A program made the position numbers and the translations under genes. A stretch of 33,917 nucleotides of DNA from Pseudomonadota bacterium (lineage in GTDB: Bacteria; Pseudomonadota; Alphaproteobacteria; Sphingomonadales; Sphingomonadaceae): NCBI GenBank assembly GCA_023423775.1, contig JAFAEZ010000202.1, positions 1 through 33,917 on the forward strand, read 5' to 3'. This document shows positions 1 to 7,722 of the stretch, in pieces (position 1 is the stretch's first letter; each line of letters begins with the position of its first letter). Under the pieces are notes generated by a model. The model did no database searches. It was not told the origin of the DNA and was given only the letters and a program-made list of their open reading frames with translations.

Positions 1-133
1 ACGCTGGCGCGATCGCTGCAGTGCGCGGCGCCCACCCGCGCCATGGCGGCAGCGGGGCGCTCTACATCGTGCTGCGCCGTCCGCGGGGGGACATAGACGG
101 AAATTTAAGCCGGCGCCGCTAAGCTGCCTGTTC
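1..133. other. Unassigned window edge
   Basis: No gene can be named here. On the plus strand a frame beginning at position 3 stays open to a TAA at 120-122 and could be the last 39 codons of a gene whose body lies outside the window. Another frame closes at 94-96. The deduced residues match no family I recognise, and codon use in the last 30 bases is poor, so the stretch may be only the upstream region of the GGDEF-EAL gene. There is no convincing promoter or terminator. Confidence 0.2.
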
Positions 134-178
134 GTGACGCTTTTTTGCCGTTTCGCCAGAGCCGCGGGTAGCCGGAGC

Positions 179-1858
179 ATGATGGGAAGATTGGAAAGGC
201 TCAGCAATCTTCTGATGTCGGCGTGCGCCGGGCTGGCCTCCTTCCTGTTCACGCTCGTCGCATTGCTGATGCTGCAGGGCTTTGGCGAGCGGGTCGCGGC
301 CGCGGTCGTAATGGGCCTTTTCGCGCTGCTGATCGTCTGGGTGGCGTCCGAAAAGCCCAACAGCCGCCACGCCCGCGCTCTTTCGGCGCTGATCGACCGG
401 CTGCTCGCTGTTCGCTCGGGCGATCTCACCTCGCCGGCGCCGGAACTGCTCCAGGAGACGATGCCGGGGCTAGCATCGGCGGTCGACGGGCTGTTCGAAC
501 AGGTGAGGTCGAACCTCGAGAACGTCAATGCGATGGCGCTTTACGATCCGGTCTCGTCGCTGCCCAATCGCATACATTTCAAGCGCGAGGCCGAGCGGAT
601 TCTCGGCGCCGGCGGCAGGGACGCGCGCGCCGCCCTGCTGTTCATCGATCTGGACGGCTTCAAAGAGGTCAACGACAGCCTCGGCCACGCCCAGGGAGAC
701 CATGTGCTCGCGCGCGTCGCCGACCGCCTGCGCTCGGTCGTGAAGGAAGAGAGCGTGCCCGGCGGCCTGGTGCAGCCCTTGCTGGCCCGCCTCGCCGGCG
801 ACGAATTCACATTGCTCCTGCCCGGCCTGCGCAGCGTCGATGTCGCCGAGCGGGTCGCCCAGCGCGTGCTGATCGCGCTCGGCGAGCCTTTCGATATGGT
901 CGGCAGGACGGTCTATATGGGCGCCTCGATCGGCATCGCGCTCAGCCCCGATCATGGCAGCGACCTGACCTCGCTGATGAAGGCCGCCGACATCGCCATG
1001 TACCACGCCAAGGCGTCGGGCCGCTCGCAATTCTGCCTGTTCGATCCGCATATGGCGGTCGCGCTCGAACGCAAGGCGCGCACCGAGCAGGCGCTGCGCG
1101 AGGGGCTGGCCGAGGGCCAGTTCGATCTGGTCTTCCAGCCCCAGATCTGCGCCCGCACCGGTCGGCTCGTCGCCTGCGAGGCGCTCATCCGCTGGAACCA
1201 CCCCGTCGACGGCATCCGTCTGCCGGACAGCTTCATCTCGGTGGCCGAGGAGAGTAGCCTGATCGTCGATCTCGGCGACTGGGTGATCGGCGAGGTGGCG
1301 AGCGTGGTCGGCCGCTGGCACGCCGCCGGTCTCGACCACCGCCTGACCTTCAACGTCAGCCCCAAGCAGGTCGAGCGCGCCGATTTCTTCGAGCGACTGC
1401 GTGCCGCAATGAAGCGCGCGCGTGCGCCCTTGTCGCTGCTCGAGCTCGAATTCACCGAGACGCTGGCGATGAATTGCAGCCGCGACGCGATCCGGGAGCT
1501 GGCCGCGCTGCGCCGCGAGGGCCTCGCCATCGCGATCGACGATTTCGGCTCGGGCTATTCGAACCTCGCGCGCCTCAAGGACATGCCCCTCGACCGTGTG
1601 AAGCTCGACCGCAGCCTGATCGCCGACGTTGACACGTCGCAGAGCGCGCGCACCATCGTTTCGGCCGTCATCCATCTGATCCACGGCCTCGGCTGCGAGG
1701 TCGTCGGCGAGGGCGTCGAGCGTTCCGAGCAACTCGAAGTGTTGCGCGCGATCGGCTGCGACACCGTCCAGGGGTTCGCTTTTTCCGAAGGGATCGGGGA
1801 GGTCGATTTCCTGGTCTGGGCGAAGCAGGACCGCGCCCAAAGACTGCGGATTGCCTAG
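179..1858 (+). CDS. Membrane-bound GGDEF-EAL cyclic-di-GMP signalling protein
   Basis: Counting from an upstream GTG at 134 (574 aa), two hydrophobic segments at about residues 26-48 and 54-72 precede a HAMP-like linker, a GGDEF domain (motif AGDEF at 221-225) and an EAL domain (EAL at 349-351, FNVSP near 406, DDFGSGYSNL at 469-478, KLDRS, GEGVE, QGF). The EAL metal and catalytic residues are all visible, so phosphodiesterase activity on c-di-GMP is likely. The first glycine of GGDEF is alanine, as in many active cyclases, so the protein may be bifunctional; no RxxD inhibitory site is seen just upstream of the motif. I prefer the ATG at 179 (or 182), which follows GGAG at 174-177, over GTG 134. 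Its TAG stop overlaps the dapE stop. The output pathway cannot be inferred from the neighbours. Confidence 0.9.
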   Translation: MMGRLERLSNLLMSACAGLASFLFTLVALLMLQGFGERVAAAVVMGLFALLIVWVASEKPNSRHARALSALIDRLLAVRSGDLTSPAPELLQETMPGLASAVDGLFEQVRSNLENVNAMALYDPVSSLPNRIHFKREAERILGAGGRDARAALLFIDLDGFKEVNDSLGHAQGDHVLARVADRLRSVVKEESVPGGLVQPLLARLAGDEFTLLLPGLRSVDVAERVAQRVLIALGEPFDMVGRTVYMGASIGIALSPDHGSDLTSLMKAADIAMYHAKASGRSQFCLFDPHMAVALERKARTEQALREGLAEGQFDLVFQPQICARTGRLVACEALIRWNHPVDGIRLPDSFISVAEESSLIVDLGDWVIGEVASVVGRWHAAGLDHRLTFNVSPKQVERADFFERLRAAMKRARAPLSLLELEFTETLAMNCSRDAIRELAALRREGLAIAIDDFGSGYSNLARLKDMPLDRVKLDRSLIADVDTSQSARTIVSAVIHLIHGLGCEVVGEGVERSEQLEVLRAIGCDTVQGFAFSEGIGEVDFLVWAKQDRAQRLRIA

Positions 1859-2988
1859 GCGGCGAGCGCGCCGCGGATAATGCGCGCGTAGATCGATTGC
1901 AGGATATGCAGGTCGTCGACCGCTACCGCCTCGTCCAGCTTGTGCATGGTCGCATTGGTGAGGCCGAATTCCACCACCGGTGCCAGCTTCGACAGGAAGC
2001 GCGCGTCCGACGTCCCGCCGCTGGTCGATAGCGTCGGCGTCACGCCGGTTTCCGCCTCGATCGCCTCGGTCACGATGGCCGACAGCCGGCCCGGCTCGGT
2101 CAGGAAGGCTTCGCCCGAGATCTTGGCCTCGAGCGTTGCGCCGGGCACGGTTGCCTCGACGATCCGGCGCACGCGCTCGACCAGGTCGGCGCCGCGCTGG
2201 AGGTCGTTGAAGCGGATGTTGAGCCGCACCCGGGCGCGGCCCGGAATGACGTTGCAGGCCTGGTTGCCGGCCGCCAATTCCGTGATCTCCAGATTGGAGG
2301 CCTGGAACCATTCATTGCCTTCGTCGAGCGTCATCGCATCGAGCGCGGCGAGCAGGGGAGCGAGCTTGGCGATCGGATTGTCGGCGAGATGCGGATAGGC
2401 GACATGACCCTGCGTGCCGGGAACGTCGATCCACATGTTGACCGAGCCGCGCCGGCCGATCTTGACCGTGTCGCCGAGGCGCTTCTCCGAAGTCGGCTCG
2501 CCGACCAAAATCATGTCGGGGGCGATTCCGCGGGCCGCCATCCAGTCCATGATCGCGACCGTGCCGTGCACCGCAGGACCTTCCTCGTCGCCGGTGATGA
2601 TCAGGCTGAGAGTGCCCGGATGGTCGCGGACTTCGGCGGCGGCGGCCACGAACGCACCGATGGCACCCTTCATGTCGACCGCCCCTCGGCCGTAGAGCAG
2701 ATCGCCGCGTATCTCGGGCTGGAAGGGGTCGGTCGTCCAGCCGTCGCCGGCCGGGACGACGTCGACATGACCGGCAAAGGCGAAATGCGGTCCGCCGCTG
2801 CCGCGACTGGCGAACAGATTTTCGATCGGCCCGTCGGGCGCGTGGCCGGAGAGGAAGCGGTGTACCTCGAAGCCCTGCTCCTGAAGGATATTGCCGAGCA
2901 CGGTCAGGACGCCGGCCTCATGGGGCGTGACGCTGGGGCAGGCGATCAGGCAGGCGGTAAGGTCGACGGGGTCGATTGTGCTGGTCAT
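1855..2988 (-). CDS. dapE: Succinyl-diaminopimelate desuccinylase DapE
   Basis: 377 aa, the usual DapE length. It hydrolyses N-succinyl-LL-2,6-diaminopimelate to succinate and LL-diaminopimelate in the lysine and peptidoglycan-precursor pathway. M20-family di-zinc ligands are all visible: H74 and D76 (GHVDV), bridging D105 (GAVDMKG), E135/E136 (GDEEG), E164 (GEPT) and a C-terminal His at 349 (TMHKLDE). The central dimerisation lid lies between the two catalytic halves. The gene diverges from the cupin gene across a 48-base gap that must hold both promoters, and converges on the GGDEF-EAL gene with a four-base stop-stop overlap. dapD is not adjacent. Confidence 0.95.
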   Translation of the reverse strand: MTSTIDPVDLTACLIACPSVTPHEAGVLTVLGNILQEQGFEVHRFLSGHAPDGPIENLFASRGSGGPHFAFAGHVDVVPAGDGWTTDPFQPEIRGDLLYGRGAVDMKGAIGAFVAAAAEVRDHPGTLSLIITGDEEGPAVHGTVAIMDWMAARGIAPDMILVGEPTSEKRLGDTVKIGRRGSVNMWIDVPGTQGHVAYPHLADNPIAKLAPLLAALDAMTLDEGNEWFQASNLEITELAAGNQACNVIPGRARVRLNIRFNDLQRGADLVERVRRIVEATVPGATLEAKISGEAFLTEPGRLSAIVTEAIEAETGVTPTLSTSGGTSDARFLSKLAPVVEFGLTNATMHKLDEAVAVDDLHILQSIYARIIRGALAA

Positions 2989-3036
2989 GGTCTCCGCCTA
3001 GCAAGGCCGCAGCGACTTTCCCAGCGGAACACCCCT

Positions 3037-3486
3037 ATGCCCAAGCTCGATCTCGCCGCGATCCCCGAAACCAACCGCACCGGCTATCCAGATCCTTATG
3101 CCGCGGAGGTAAGCAGCCGCTGGTACCGCCGGCTCGCGCCTGCGGCCGGCATCTCCGATTTCGGTGCCAGCTACGTCCGACTGGAGCCCGGCGCAATCTC
3201 GAGCCAGCGCCACTGGCACGAGGGTGAGGACGAGATCGTCATCATGCTCGGCGGCGAGGCCGTGCTGGTCGAGGAGGAGCAGGAGACCCTGCTACGCGCG
3301 GGCGACGTTGCCGTTTTCCCCAAAGGCGCGGCTGACGGCCATCATCTCGTCAATCGCAGCGATGCCGATTGCCGGTTCGTCGCCATCGGCCGTCCGGCGC
3401 AGAGCGACTGCCACTATCCCGACATCGACCTCCACCTCGACGGCGCGAGCGGCCGCTATATGCGCAAGAACGGCACGCCTTACTAA
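3037..3486 (+). CDS. Cupin-domain protein
   Basis: 149 aa single-domain cupin. The first cupin motif is seen as HWHEGEDEIVIMLGGE, giving two His and one Glu as metal ligands. The second motif is around AGDVAVFPKGAADGHH, with a His near its end. Small cupins of this type bind a metal or a sugar/acid ligand, but the substrate cannot be told from sequence. I start at ATG 3037, the first Met that leads into the conserved N-terminal strand (PKLDLAAIPE); the open frame continues upstream only as antisense of dapE. The TAA stop overlaps the GST stop on the other strand. No DNA-binding domain is fused to it. Confidence 0.8.
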   Translation: MPKLDLAAIPETNRTGYPDPYAAEVSSRWYRRLAPAAGISDFGASYVRLEPGAISSQRHWHEGEDEIVIMLGGEAVLVEEEQETLLRAGDVAVFPKGAADGHHLVNRSDADCRFVAIGRPAQSDCHYPDIDLHLDGASGRYMRKNGTPY

Positions 3487-4145
3487 GCGGGCACCTCATA
3501 GCGCTCGATTACCCACGGCTCTTCCTGGGCGGCGTCGATCCATTCGCGCATCCAGGGATGGTGCATGATCGCTTCGGCATAAGCGGCTGCGAAGCGGGGT
3601 AGGGGGATGGAGTAAGTGGCGAAACGGGTGACGACAGGCGCGAACATGATGTCGACCGCACCGAAATCGCCGAACAGATAAGGGCCGCCGCTGCCGTGAC
3701 GCGCGCGCGCCTCGGCCCAGAGCTCCAGGATGCGGATGATTTCCTGGCGCACTTCCTCGGAAATCGGCCCTGGCGGGAACTGCTTGCGCACGTTCATCCC
3801 GCATTCGCGGCGCAGATTCGGGTAGCTCGAATGCATCTCGGCTGCCATCGAGCGGGCCATGCCGCGCGCGGCGTCGTCCTCGGGCCAGTAACGGGCGCGG
3901 TCGGTCTTCTCGGCGAGCCATTCGACAATGGCCAGCGAATCCCAGACGAAGGTCTTGTCGTCCCACAGGATCGGCACCTTGCCGCCGGAGGGTGCGAATT
4001 CGGCGCCCTGGGTGCGCTTGTCCCAATCCTCGTCGAACATCGGGACGGTGATCTCTTCGAAGGGCAGGCCGGACTGCTTGACGGCCAGCCAGCCGCGCAA
4101 CGACCAGGAGGAATATGCCTTGTTCCCGATAATGAGCTTCAGCAT
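3483..4145 (-). CDS. Glutathione S-transferase family protein
   Basis: 220 aa, two-domain GST fold. The N-terminal thioredoxin-like half begins LKLIIGNKAYSSWSLRGWL, where the Ser/Trp-Ser segment is in the position of the catalytic Ser of zeta/beta-like classes. A cis-Pro region (GGKVPIL) and an ESL/DSLAI-type glutathione contact (WDSLAIVEWL) follow. The helical C-terminal half includes FGAVDIMFAPV. Role: probable glutathione conjugation or reduction, substrate unknown. It starts 12 bases after the engB stop with a strong GGAGGA ribosome site, so it is probably the last gene of the rpmH-engB transcript. Its stop overlaps that of the cupin gene. Confidence 0.85.
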   Translation of the reverse strand: MLKLIIGNKAYSSWSLRGWLAVKQSGLPFEEITVPMFDEDWDKRTQGAEFAPSGGKVPILWDDKTFVWDSLAIVEWLAEKTDRARYWPEDDAARGMARSMAAEMHSSYPNLRRECGMNVRKQFPPGPISEEVRQEIIRILELWAEARARHGSGGPYLFGDFGAVDIMFAPVVTRFATYSIPLPRFAAAYAEAIMHHPWMREWIDAAQEEPWVIERYEVPA

Positions 4146-4157
4146 TCGTCCTCCGCT

Positions 4158-4796
4158 TTACCCGATCGCTTCGATCACTGCCCTACGTAACTGATCCACG
4201 CCCAGTCCGGTTTCGCTGGAGGTGGTGATGATGTCCGGATGCGCGGCCGGGCGCTTGCGCGCTTCCTCGGCTGTGCGCTGCTGGACGTCGTGAAGGTCGC
4301 TCGCCTTGATCTTGTCCGCCTTGGTCAAGACGAGATGGTAGCTCACCGCCGCATCGTCGAGCATCTTCAATATCTCGCGATCGACGTCCTTGATGCCGTG
4401 GCGGCTGTCGATCAGCACCAAAGCGCGCTTCAGGACCTGACGTCCGCGCAGATAGTCGTTCACAAGGTAACGCCATTTGCGGACGATGTCCTTGGGCGCC
4501 TTGGCGAAGCCGTAGCCGGGCATGTCGACCAGCCGGAAACGGAGCGGCTGGCCGATGTCGAAGAAATTGAGCTCCTGCGTCCGCCCCGGCGTGTTCGAGG
4601 TGCGGGCGAGGTCCTTGCGATTGGTGAGCTTGTTCAGCAGCGACGACTTGCCGACGTTTGAACGGCCGGCAAAGGCGATCTCCTCTACGTCAGGCGTCGG
4701 CAGATGGTCGAGCGACGGCGCCGACTTCAGGAACGCCATCGGCCCCGAAAAGAGCTTCCGGGCGATCTCGTCGAGGTCGGGCGCTTCGTCGGTCAT
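4158..4796 (-). CDS. engB: Ribosome biogenesis GTPase EngB (YihA/YsxC)
   Basis: 212 aa, full-length for the family. GTPase motifs appear in order: G1 AGRSNVGKSS (P-loop), G2 region around TSNTPGRTQ, G3 DMPGYG, G4 LTKADK and G5 near TSSETG. EngB helps late assembly of the large ribosomal subunit and is usually essential. The start ATG at 4796 overlaps the yidC TGA (ATGA), which indicates translational coupling; the frame stays open far upstream but that part is antisense-free shadow of yidC. In many alphaproteobacteria argB follows; here a GST gene does. Confidence 0.95.
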   Translation of the reverse strand: MTDEAPDLDEIARKLFSGPMAFLKSAPSLDHLPTPDVEEIAFAGRSNVGKSSLLNKLTNRKDLARTSNTPGRTQELNFFDIGQPLRFRLVDMPGYGFAKAPKDIVRKWRYLVNDYLRGRQVLKRALVLIDSRHGIKDVDREILKMLDDAAVSYHLVLTKADKIKASDLHDVQQRTAEEARKRPAAHPDIITTSSETGLGVDQLRRAVIEAIG

Positions 4797-6499
4797 TTTG
4801 CTGGCGCCGCTTCCTTGAGGCCGGGATGGCGGCTGTAGAGCCACTTCTGCTGCAGGATGGTGAGCGTGTTCGACACCGCCCAGTAAAGCTGCAGGCCGGC
4901 AGCGAACGGCGCCATGATCACCATCAGCACCCACGGCATGATGCTGAACACCTGCGCCTGGATCGGGTCGGTCGGCGCCGGGTTGAGCTTGAATTGCAGG
5001 TACATGGTGATGCCGACCAGGATCGGCAGGATGCCGATGGCGAGGAAGCTCGGCGGCGTGAACGGCAGGTAGCCGAACAGGTTGACCGGGGTGAGCGGAT
5101 CGGGAGCCGACAGATCGTGGATCCAGCCGACGAACGGCTGGTGGCGCATTTCGACCGCCACCATCAACACCTTGTAGAGCGCGTAGAAGATCGGGATCTG
5201 GATCAGGATCGGAAGGCAGCCCGCCATCGGGTTCACCTTCTCCTCCTGGTAGAGCTTCAGGATCTCCTGCTGCATGCGCGGCTTGTCGTCCTTGAAGCGC
5301 TCCTGGAGCGCCTTCATCTTCGGCTGGACGACGCGCATGCCGGCCATCGACTTGAATTGCTTCTGCGCGATCGGGAACATCAGGCCGCGAACGATGATCG
5401 TGAGGACGATGATCGCCACGCCGAAATTGCCGAGCGTGTGGAACAGCCAGTTGAGCAGGCTGAAGATCGGCTTCATGAACCATTCGAACCAGCCCCAGTC
5501 GATCGCCTTGTCGAATTTCGCGATGCCGAGCTCGTTCTGGTAGCGGTCGAGAAGCTTCACTTCCTTGGCGCCCGCGAACAGGCGCGATTGGGTGCGGATT
5601 GCCTTGCCCGGCTGGACGATCGAGGGCGCCGTGGTGAAGTCTGTCTGGAAGCTGCCGTTCGGGCCGCGCCGGAAGGCGGCCTCGACGCTCGCAGTCTGAT
5701 CGGGCACGATCGCCGCCAGCCAATATTTGTCGGTGAAGCCGAGCCAGCCGCCGCGCGAGCTGAACTTCTGGTCGCCTTCCTCGGCGATCTCGGCGAAGTT
5801 CCAGCTGTAATTGGCGCTGCCGTTGAACACGCCGACCGGGCCGACATGGTTGGTCCAGCTGGTCGGATCCTTGGAGGCCTGGGCGCGGCTGACGAGCGCA
5901 TAGGGGCGCACGGCAATCGCGCCGGCGCCGGTGTTGCTCACCGTCTGCTCGGCGGTGAACATATAGCCGTCGTCGACCGACAGCTTGATGTCGAACCGCT
6001 GGCCCTGGCCGTTGTCCCAGCTCAACGTGACCGGCGTCTGCGGCGTCAGGCGGTCGCCGCTCGGCGTCCAGACGGTGTTGACGTCGGGCAGACGCGTGCC
6101 TTCGCCGGTCCAGCCGAACTGCGCGAAATAAGCGTCGCGTGTGCCGGCGGGCGAGAAGAGGCGGATCGGCGGCGACTTCTCGTCGAGGCCCTCGCGGTGG
6201 CGCTTGAGCACCAGATCGTCGACGCTGGCGCCGCGCAGGCTGAGCGAGCCCTGCACGCTCGGCGTGTCGATCGGGATTCGCGGCGTCTCGCGCAGCACGG
6301 TCGCTCGGTCGCGGATCGCGGCCGGCGCGTCGGCGGCGGGATCGGCGCCGGGCTGGGGAAGGGGGACCTGCTTGCCGTCGACGACCTTGGTCACCGGCGG
6401 GTTGGCGGTCGGGAAATAGCGGTCCGACAGGAAGCTCCAGCCCAACAGGACGAACGCCGACAGGACGATCGCCAGGATCATGTTGCGGTTGTCGGTCAC
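4793..6499 (-). CDS. yidC: Membrane protein insertase YidC
   Basis: 568 aa, Gram-negative type. An N-terminal membrane segment (about residues 8-24) is followed by a large periplasmic domain and then a five-segment insertase core from about residue 340. The conserved positively charged residue of the hydrophilic groove is seen as Arg in TIIVRGLMFP, followed by the coiled cytoplasmic hairpin (QPKMKALQERFKDD). It inserts and folds inner-membrane proteins, alone or with SecYEG. The start is GTG 6499, preceded by GAGGGGA at a good distance; the usual DNRNxILA N-terminus begins right there. It sits 10 bases after yidD and overlaps engB. Confidence 0.97.
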   Translation of the reverse strand: MTDNRNMILAIVLSAFVLLGWSFLSDRYFPTANPPVTKVVDGKQVPLPQPGADPAADAPAAIRDRATVLRETPRIPIDTPSVQGSLSLRGASVDDLVLKRHREGLDEKSPPIRLFSPAGTRDAYFAQFGWTGEGTRLPDVNTVWTPSGDRLTPQTPVTLSWDNGQGQRFDIKLSVDDGYMFTAEQTVSNTGAGAIAVRPYALVSRAQASKDPTSWTNHVGPVGVFNGSANYSWNFAEIAEEGDQKFSSRGGWLGFTDKYWLAAIVPDQTASVEAAFRRGPNGSFQTDFTTAPSIVQPGKAIRTQSRLFAGAKEVKLLDRYQNELGIAKFDKAIDWGWFEWFMKPIFSLLNWLFHTLGNFGVAIIVLTIIVRGLMFPIAQKQFKSMAGMRVVQPKMKALQERFKDDKPRMQQEILKLYQEEKVNPMAGCLPILIQIPIFYALYKVLMVAVEMRHQPFVGWIHDLSAPDPLTPVNLFGYLPFTPPSFLAIGILPILVGITMYLQFKLNPAPTDPIQAQVFSIMPWVLMVIMAPFAAGLQLYWAVSNTLTILQQKWLYSRHPGLKEAAPAK

Positions 6500-6509
6500 T
6501 TATTTCCCC

Positions 6510-6722
6510 TCACGGTACCGGGTCATAGCCAGAACCCCCCCAGGGGTGGCATCGAAGAAGGCGCTTGGCGGCGATCCAGCCGCCGTGGAGCGCCCCATAG
6601 CGTTCTATTGCGGTGATTGCATAGGCCGAGCAGCTGGGGCTGTAGCGGCACGAGGGCGGAAGGACCAGCGACGGACCCTTCTGCCAAGCCTTGGCGACCA
6701 GGATGAGCAGCCGGCTGATCAT
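6510..6722 (-). CDS. yidD: Membrane protein insertion efficiency factor YidD
   Basis: 70 aa, typical of this small family. The signature Cys pair is visible in PPSCRYSPSCSAYA, with a basic amphipathic stretch and the terminal HPWGGSGYDPVP motif. YidD is a peripheral inner-membrane protein that improves YidC-dependent insertion. The ATG at 6722 overlaps the rnpA TGA (ATGA), and yidC starts 10 bases after its stop, so rnpA, yidD and yidC are probably translated as a coupled set. Confidence 0.95.
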   Translation of the reverse strand: MISRLLILVAKAWQKGPSLVLPPSCRYSPSCSAYAITAIERYGALHGGWIAAKRLLRCHPWGGSGYDPVP

Positions 6723-7045
6723 CGGCGAAGCTTGCCCAGCGCCTTGATAAGTTCGGCCTTGAGCGCCGAAAAGTCGCGCTCGATGCCGCCGGCACGGCCG
6801 ATCAGGACATGATCGGCACCGGCAAAGCCTTCGACCGGCAGGATCTCGCGCGCAAGCGCACGAAAGCGCCGTTTCATGCGATTTCGCACGACCGCGCCGC
6901 CGATCTTCTTGGTGACGGTGATGCCGAGCCGCATCGCCGGATCGCCGTCCGTGCGGTCGCGCACGAGCAGGACGAATCCGGGCATTGGGGCGCGCAGGCC
7001 CCGGTTTGCGGCGAGAAAGTCGGCGCGGCGGCTGATCGTGACCAG
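6719..7045 (-). CDS. rnpA: Ribonuclease P protein component RnpA (non-ATG start)
   Basis: The RNR signature is clear: GITVTKKIGGAVVRNRMKRRFR, followed by DHVLIGRAGGIERDF. RnpA is the protein subunit of RNase P and matures tRNA 5' ends. The start is unusual. Between the rpmH region and the conserved N-terminus (TISRRADFLAAN) this frame holds no ATG, GTG or TTG. The CTG at 7045 falls exactly where homologues begin and has AAGGG seven bases upstream, giving 108 aa. The only other candidate is ATG 7213, upstream of rpmH, which would give a 164-residue protein enclosing rpmH in another frame. The first internal ATG (7000-7010 region, MPGFVLLV) would remove conserved residues. Identity is certain; the start is not. 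Confidence 0.85.
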   Translation of the reverse strand: MVTISRRADFLAANRGLRAPMPGFVLLVRDRTDGDPAMRLGITVTKKIGGAVVRNRMKRRFRALAREILPVEGFAGADHVLIGRAGGIERDFSALKAELIKALGKLRR

Positions 7046-7071
7046 GCCGCCGCCCTTCGGGCCGGGTGCTT

Positions 7072-7206
7072 TTAGGCCGACAGCGTCTTGCGGCCGCGGG
7101 CGCGGCGAGCGGCCAGAACCTTGCGGCCGCCGACAGTCGCCTTGCGGGCCCGGAAGCCGTGACGCCGCTTGCGCACAAGATTGCTCGGCTGGAAGGTGCG
7201 CTTCAT
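7072..7206 (-). CDS. rpmH: 50S ribosomal protein L34
   Basis: 44 aa starting MKRTFQPSNLVRKRRHGFR and ending GRKTLSA, a complete L34. It is a basic protein of the large ribosomal subunit. A GAGG ribosome site ends 8 bases before ATG 7206. A second ATG, out of frame, lies 7 bases further upstream at 7213. rpmH is the first gene of the minus-strand operon with rnpA, yidD, yidC and engB. It is too short to be caught by a simple length cut-off. Confidence 0.97.
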   Translation of the reverse strand: MKRTFQPSNLVRKRRHGFRARKATVGGRKVLAARRARGRKTLSA

Positions 7207-7235
7207 CGCTCATACCTCAAAACTGAAAATGAATA

Positions 7236-7258
7236 GGGCCGCCAGTGGGCGGCGGCCT
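7236..7258 (-). promoter_or_regulatory. GC-rich hairpin in the rpmH leader
   Basis: GGCCGCC (7237-7243) pairs perfectly with GGCGGCC (7251-7257) around a seven-base loop. It lies between the proposed rpmH promoter and the rpmH start, so it would be near the 5' end of the operon mRNA. It is also downstream of the stop of the 7295-7624 gene, and may act as that gene's terminator even though no U-tract follows. Confidence 0.45.
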
Positions 7259-7269
7259 CGTTGGTGGCG

Positions 7270-7298
7270 CGGATAGGCAAAGCCGCGGCCGAAGTCAA
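7270..7298 (-). promoter_or_regulatory. Candidate promoter of the rpmH operon
   Basis: On the minus strand TTGACT (7298-7293) and TATCCG (7275-7270) are separated by exactly 17 bases. The -35 matches the alphaproteobacterial TTGAC core well; the -10 is a weaker match. The -35 overlaps the stop codon of the gene at 7295-7624. Transcription would begin near 7263, giving a leader of about 55 bases before rpmH. Inferred from pattern only. Confidence 0.5.
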
Positions 7299-7624
7299 TC
7301 ATCCGCGCGCTCTTCGGCAAGCTGTTGTTCGCGCCGCATCGCCTCGCGCCGGCGGGCGCTGGGCCGGCGCAGCCCCCAATCGGCCCATTCCCCCTTTTTC
7401 GGGTGGCTCCGCTTGAACTGGACATATTTGCGCTTGGCCCATTCGCTATATTTGAGGGTAAGCGCCAGGCCGGCCGCAAAGACGATGATCCCGCCGGGGC
7501 CGGGCAGCACGCCGAGCAGTGGCGAGGCCAGCATCAGCACCAAGCCCAGCACGAACAAGCCGGTCCGGACTGCGGGCTTCTTGCCCAGTGCGCGCCAATG
7601 TTCACCCAGGTTCATAGGCCTCAT
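7295..7624 (-). CDS. Small PGPGW-like transmembrane protein
   Basis: 109 aa. Two adjacent hydrophobic segments (about residues 20-36 and 42-58) flank LPGPGG, the PGPG turn of the putative transmembrane PGPGW family. A conserved basic/aromatic cytoplasmic tail follows (KYSEWAKRKYVQFKRSHPKKGEWADWGLRR). Its function is not known; in other proteobacteria it is a small inner-membrane protein. Start ATG 7624, or ATG 7615 three codons later, which has GAGG close upstream. It is divergent from the comM-like gene with 98 bases between them. Confidence 0.7.
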   Translation of the reverse strand: MRPMNLGEHWRALGKKPAVRTGLFVLGLVLMLASPLLGVLPGPGGIIVFAAGLALTLKYSEWAKRKYVQFKRSHPKKGEWADWGLRRPSARRREAMRREQQLAEERADD

Positions 7625-7722
7625 CTGGTTCGGCTTGATCCATCCTGCAAGGCATCTCGGTCGAGCCCTCGACTCCCGCCGCCTGCGCCGCCACAGTGCG
7701 AGGCGTCCAGGGGGGATCTCCT

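Noticed and set aside
4158..5723. A fused YidC-EngB-like protein on the minus strand
   Set aside because: The frame upstream of 4796 is out of frame with yidC and encodes no recognisable domain; the ATGA overlap explains the junction.
4658..6616. Long plus-strand open frame opposite yidC and engB
   Set aside because: It encodes low-complexity Arg/His/Asp-rich sequence typical of antisense in GC-rich DNA, while the minus strand encodes well-known proteins.
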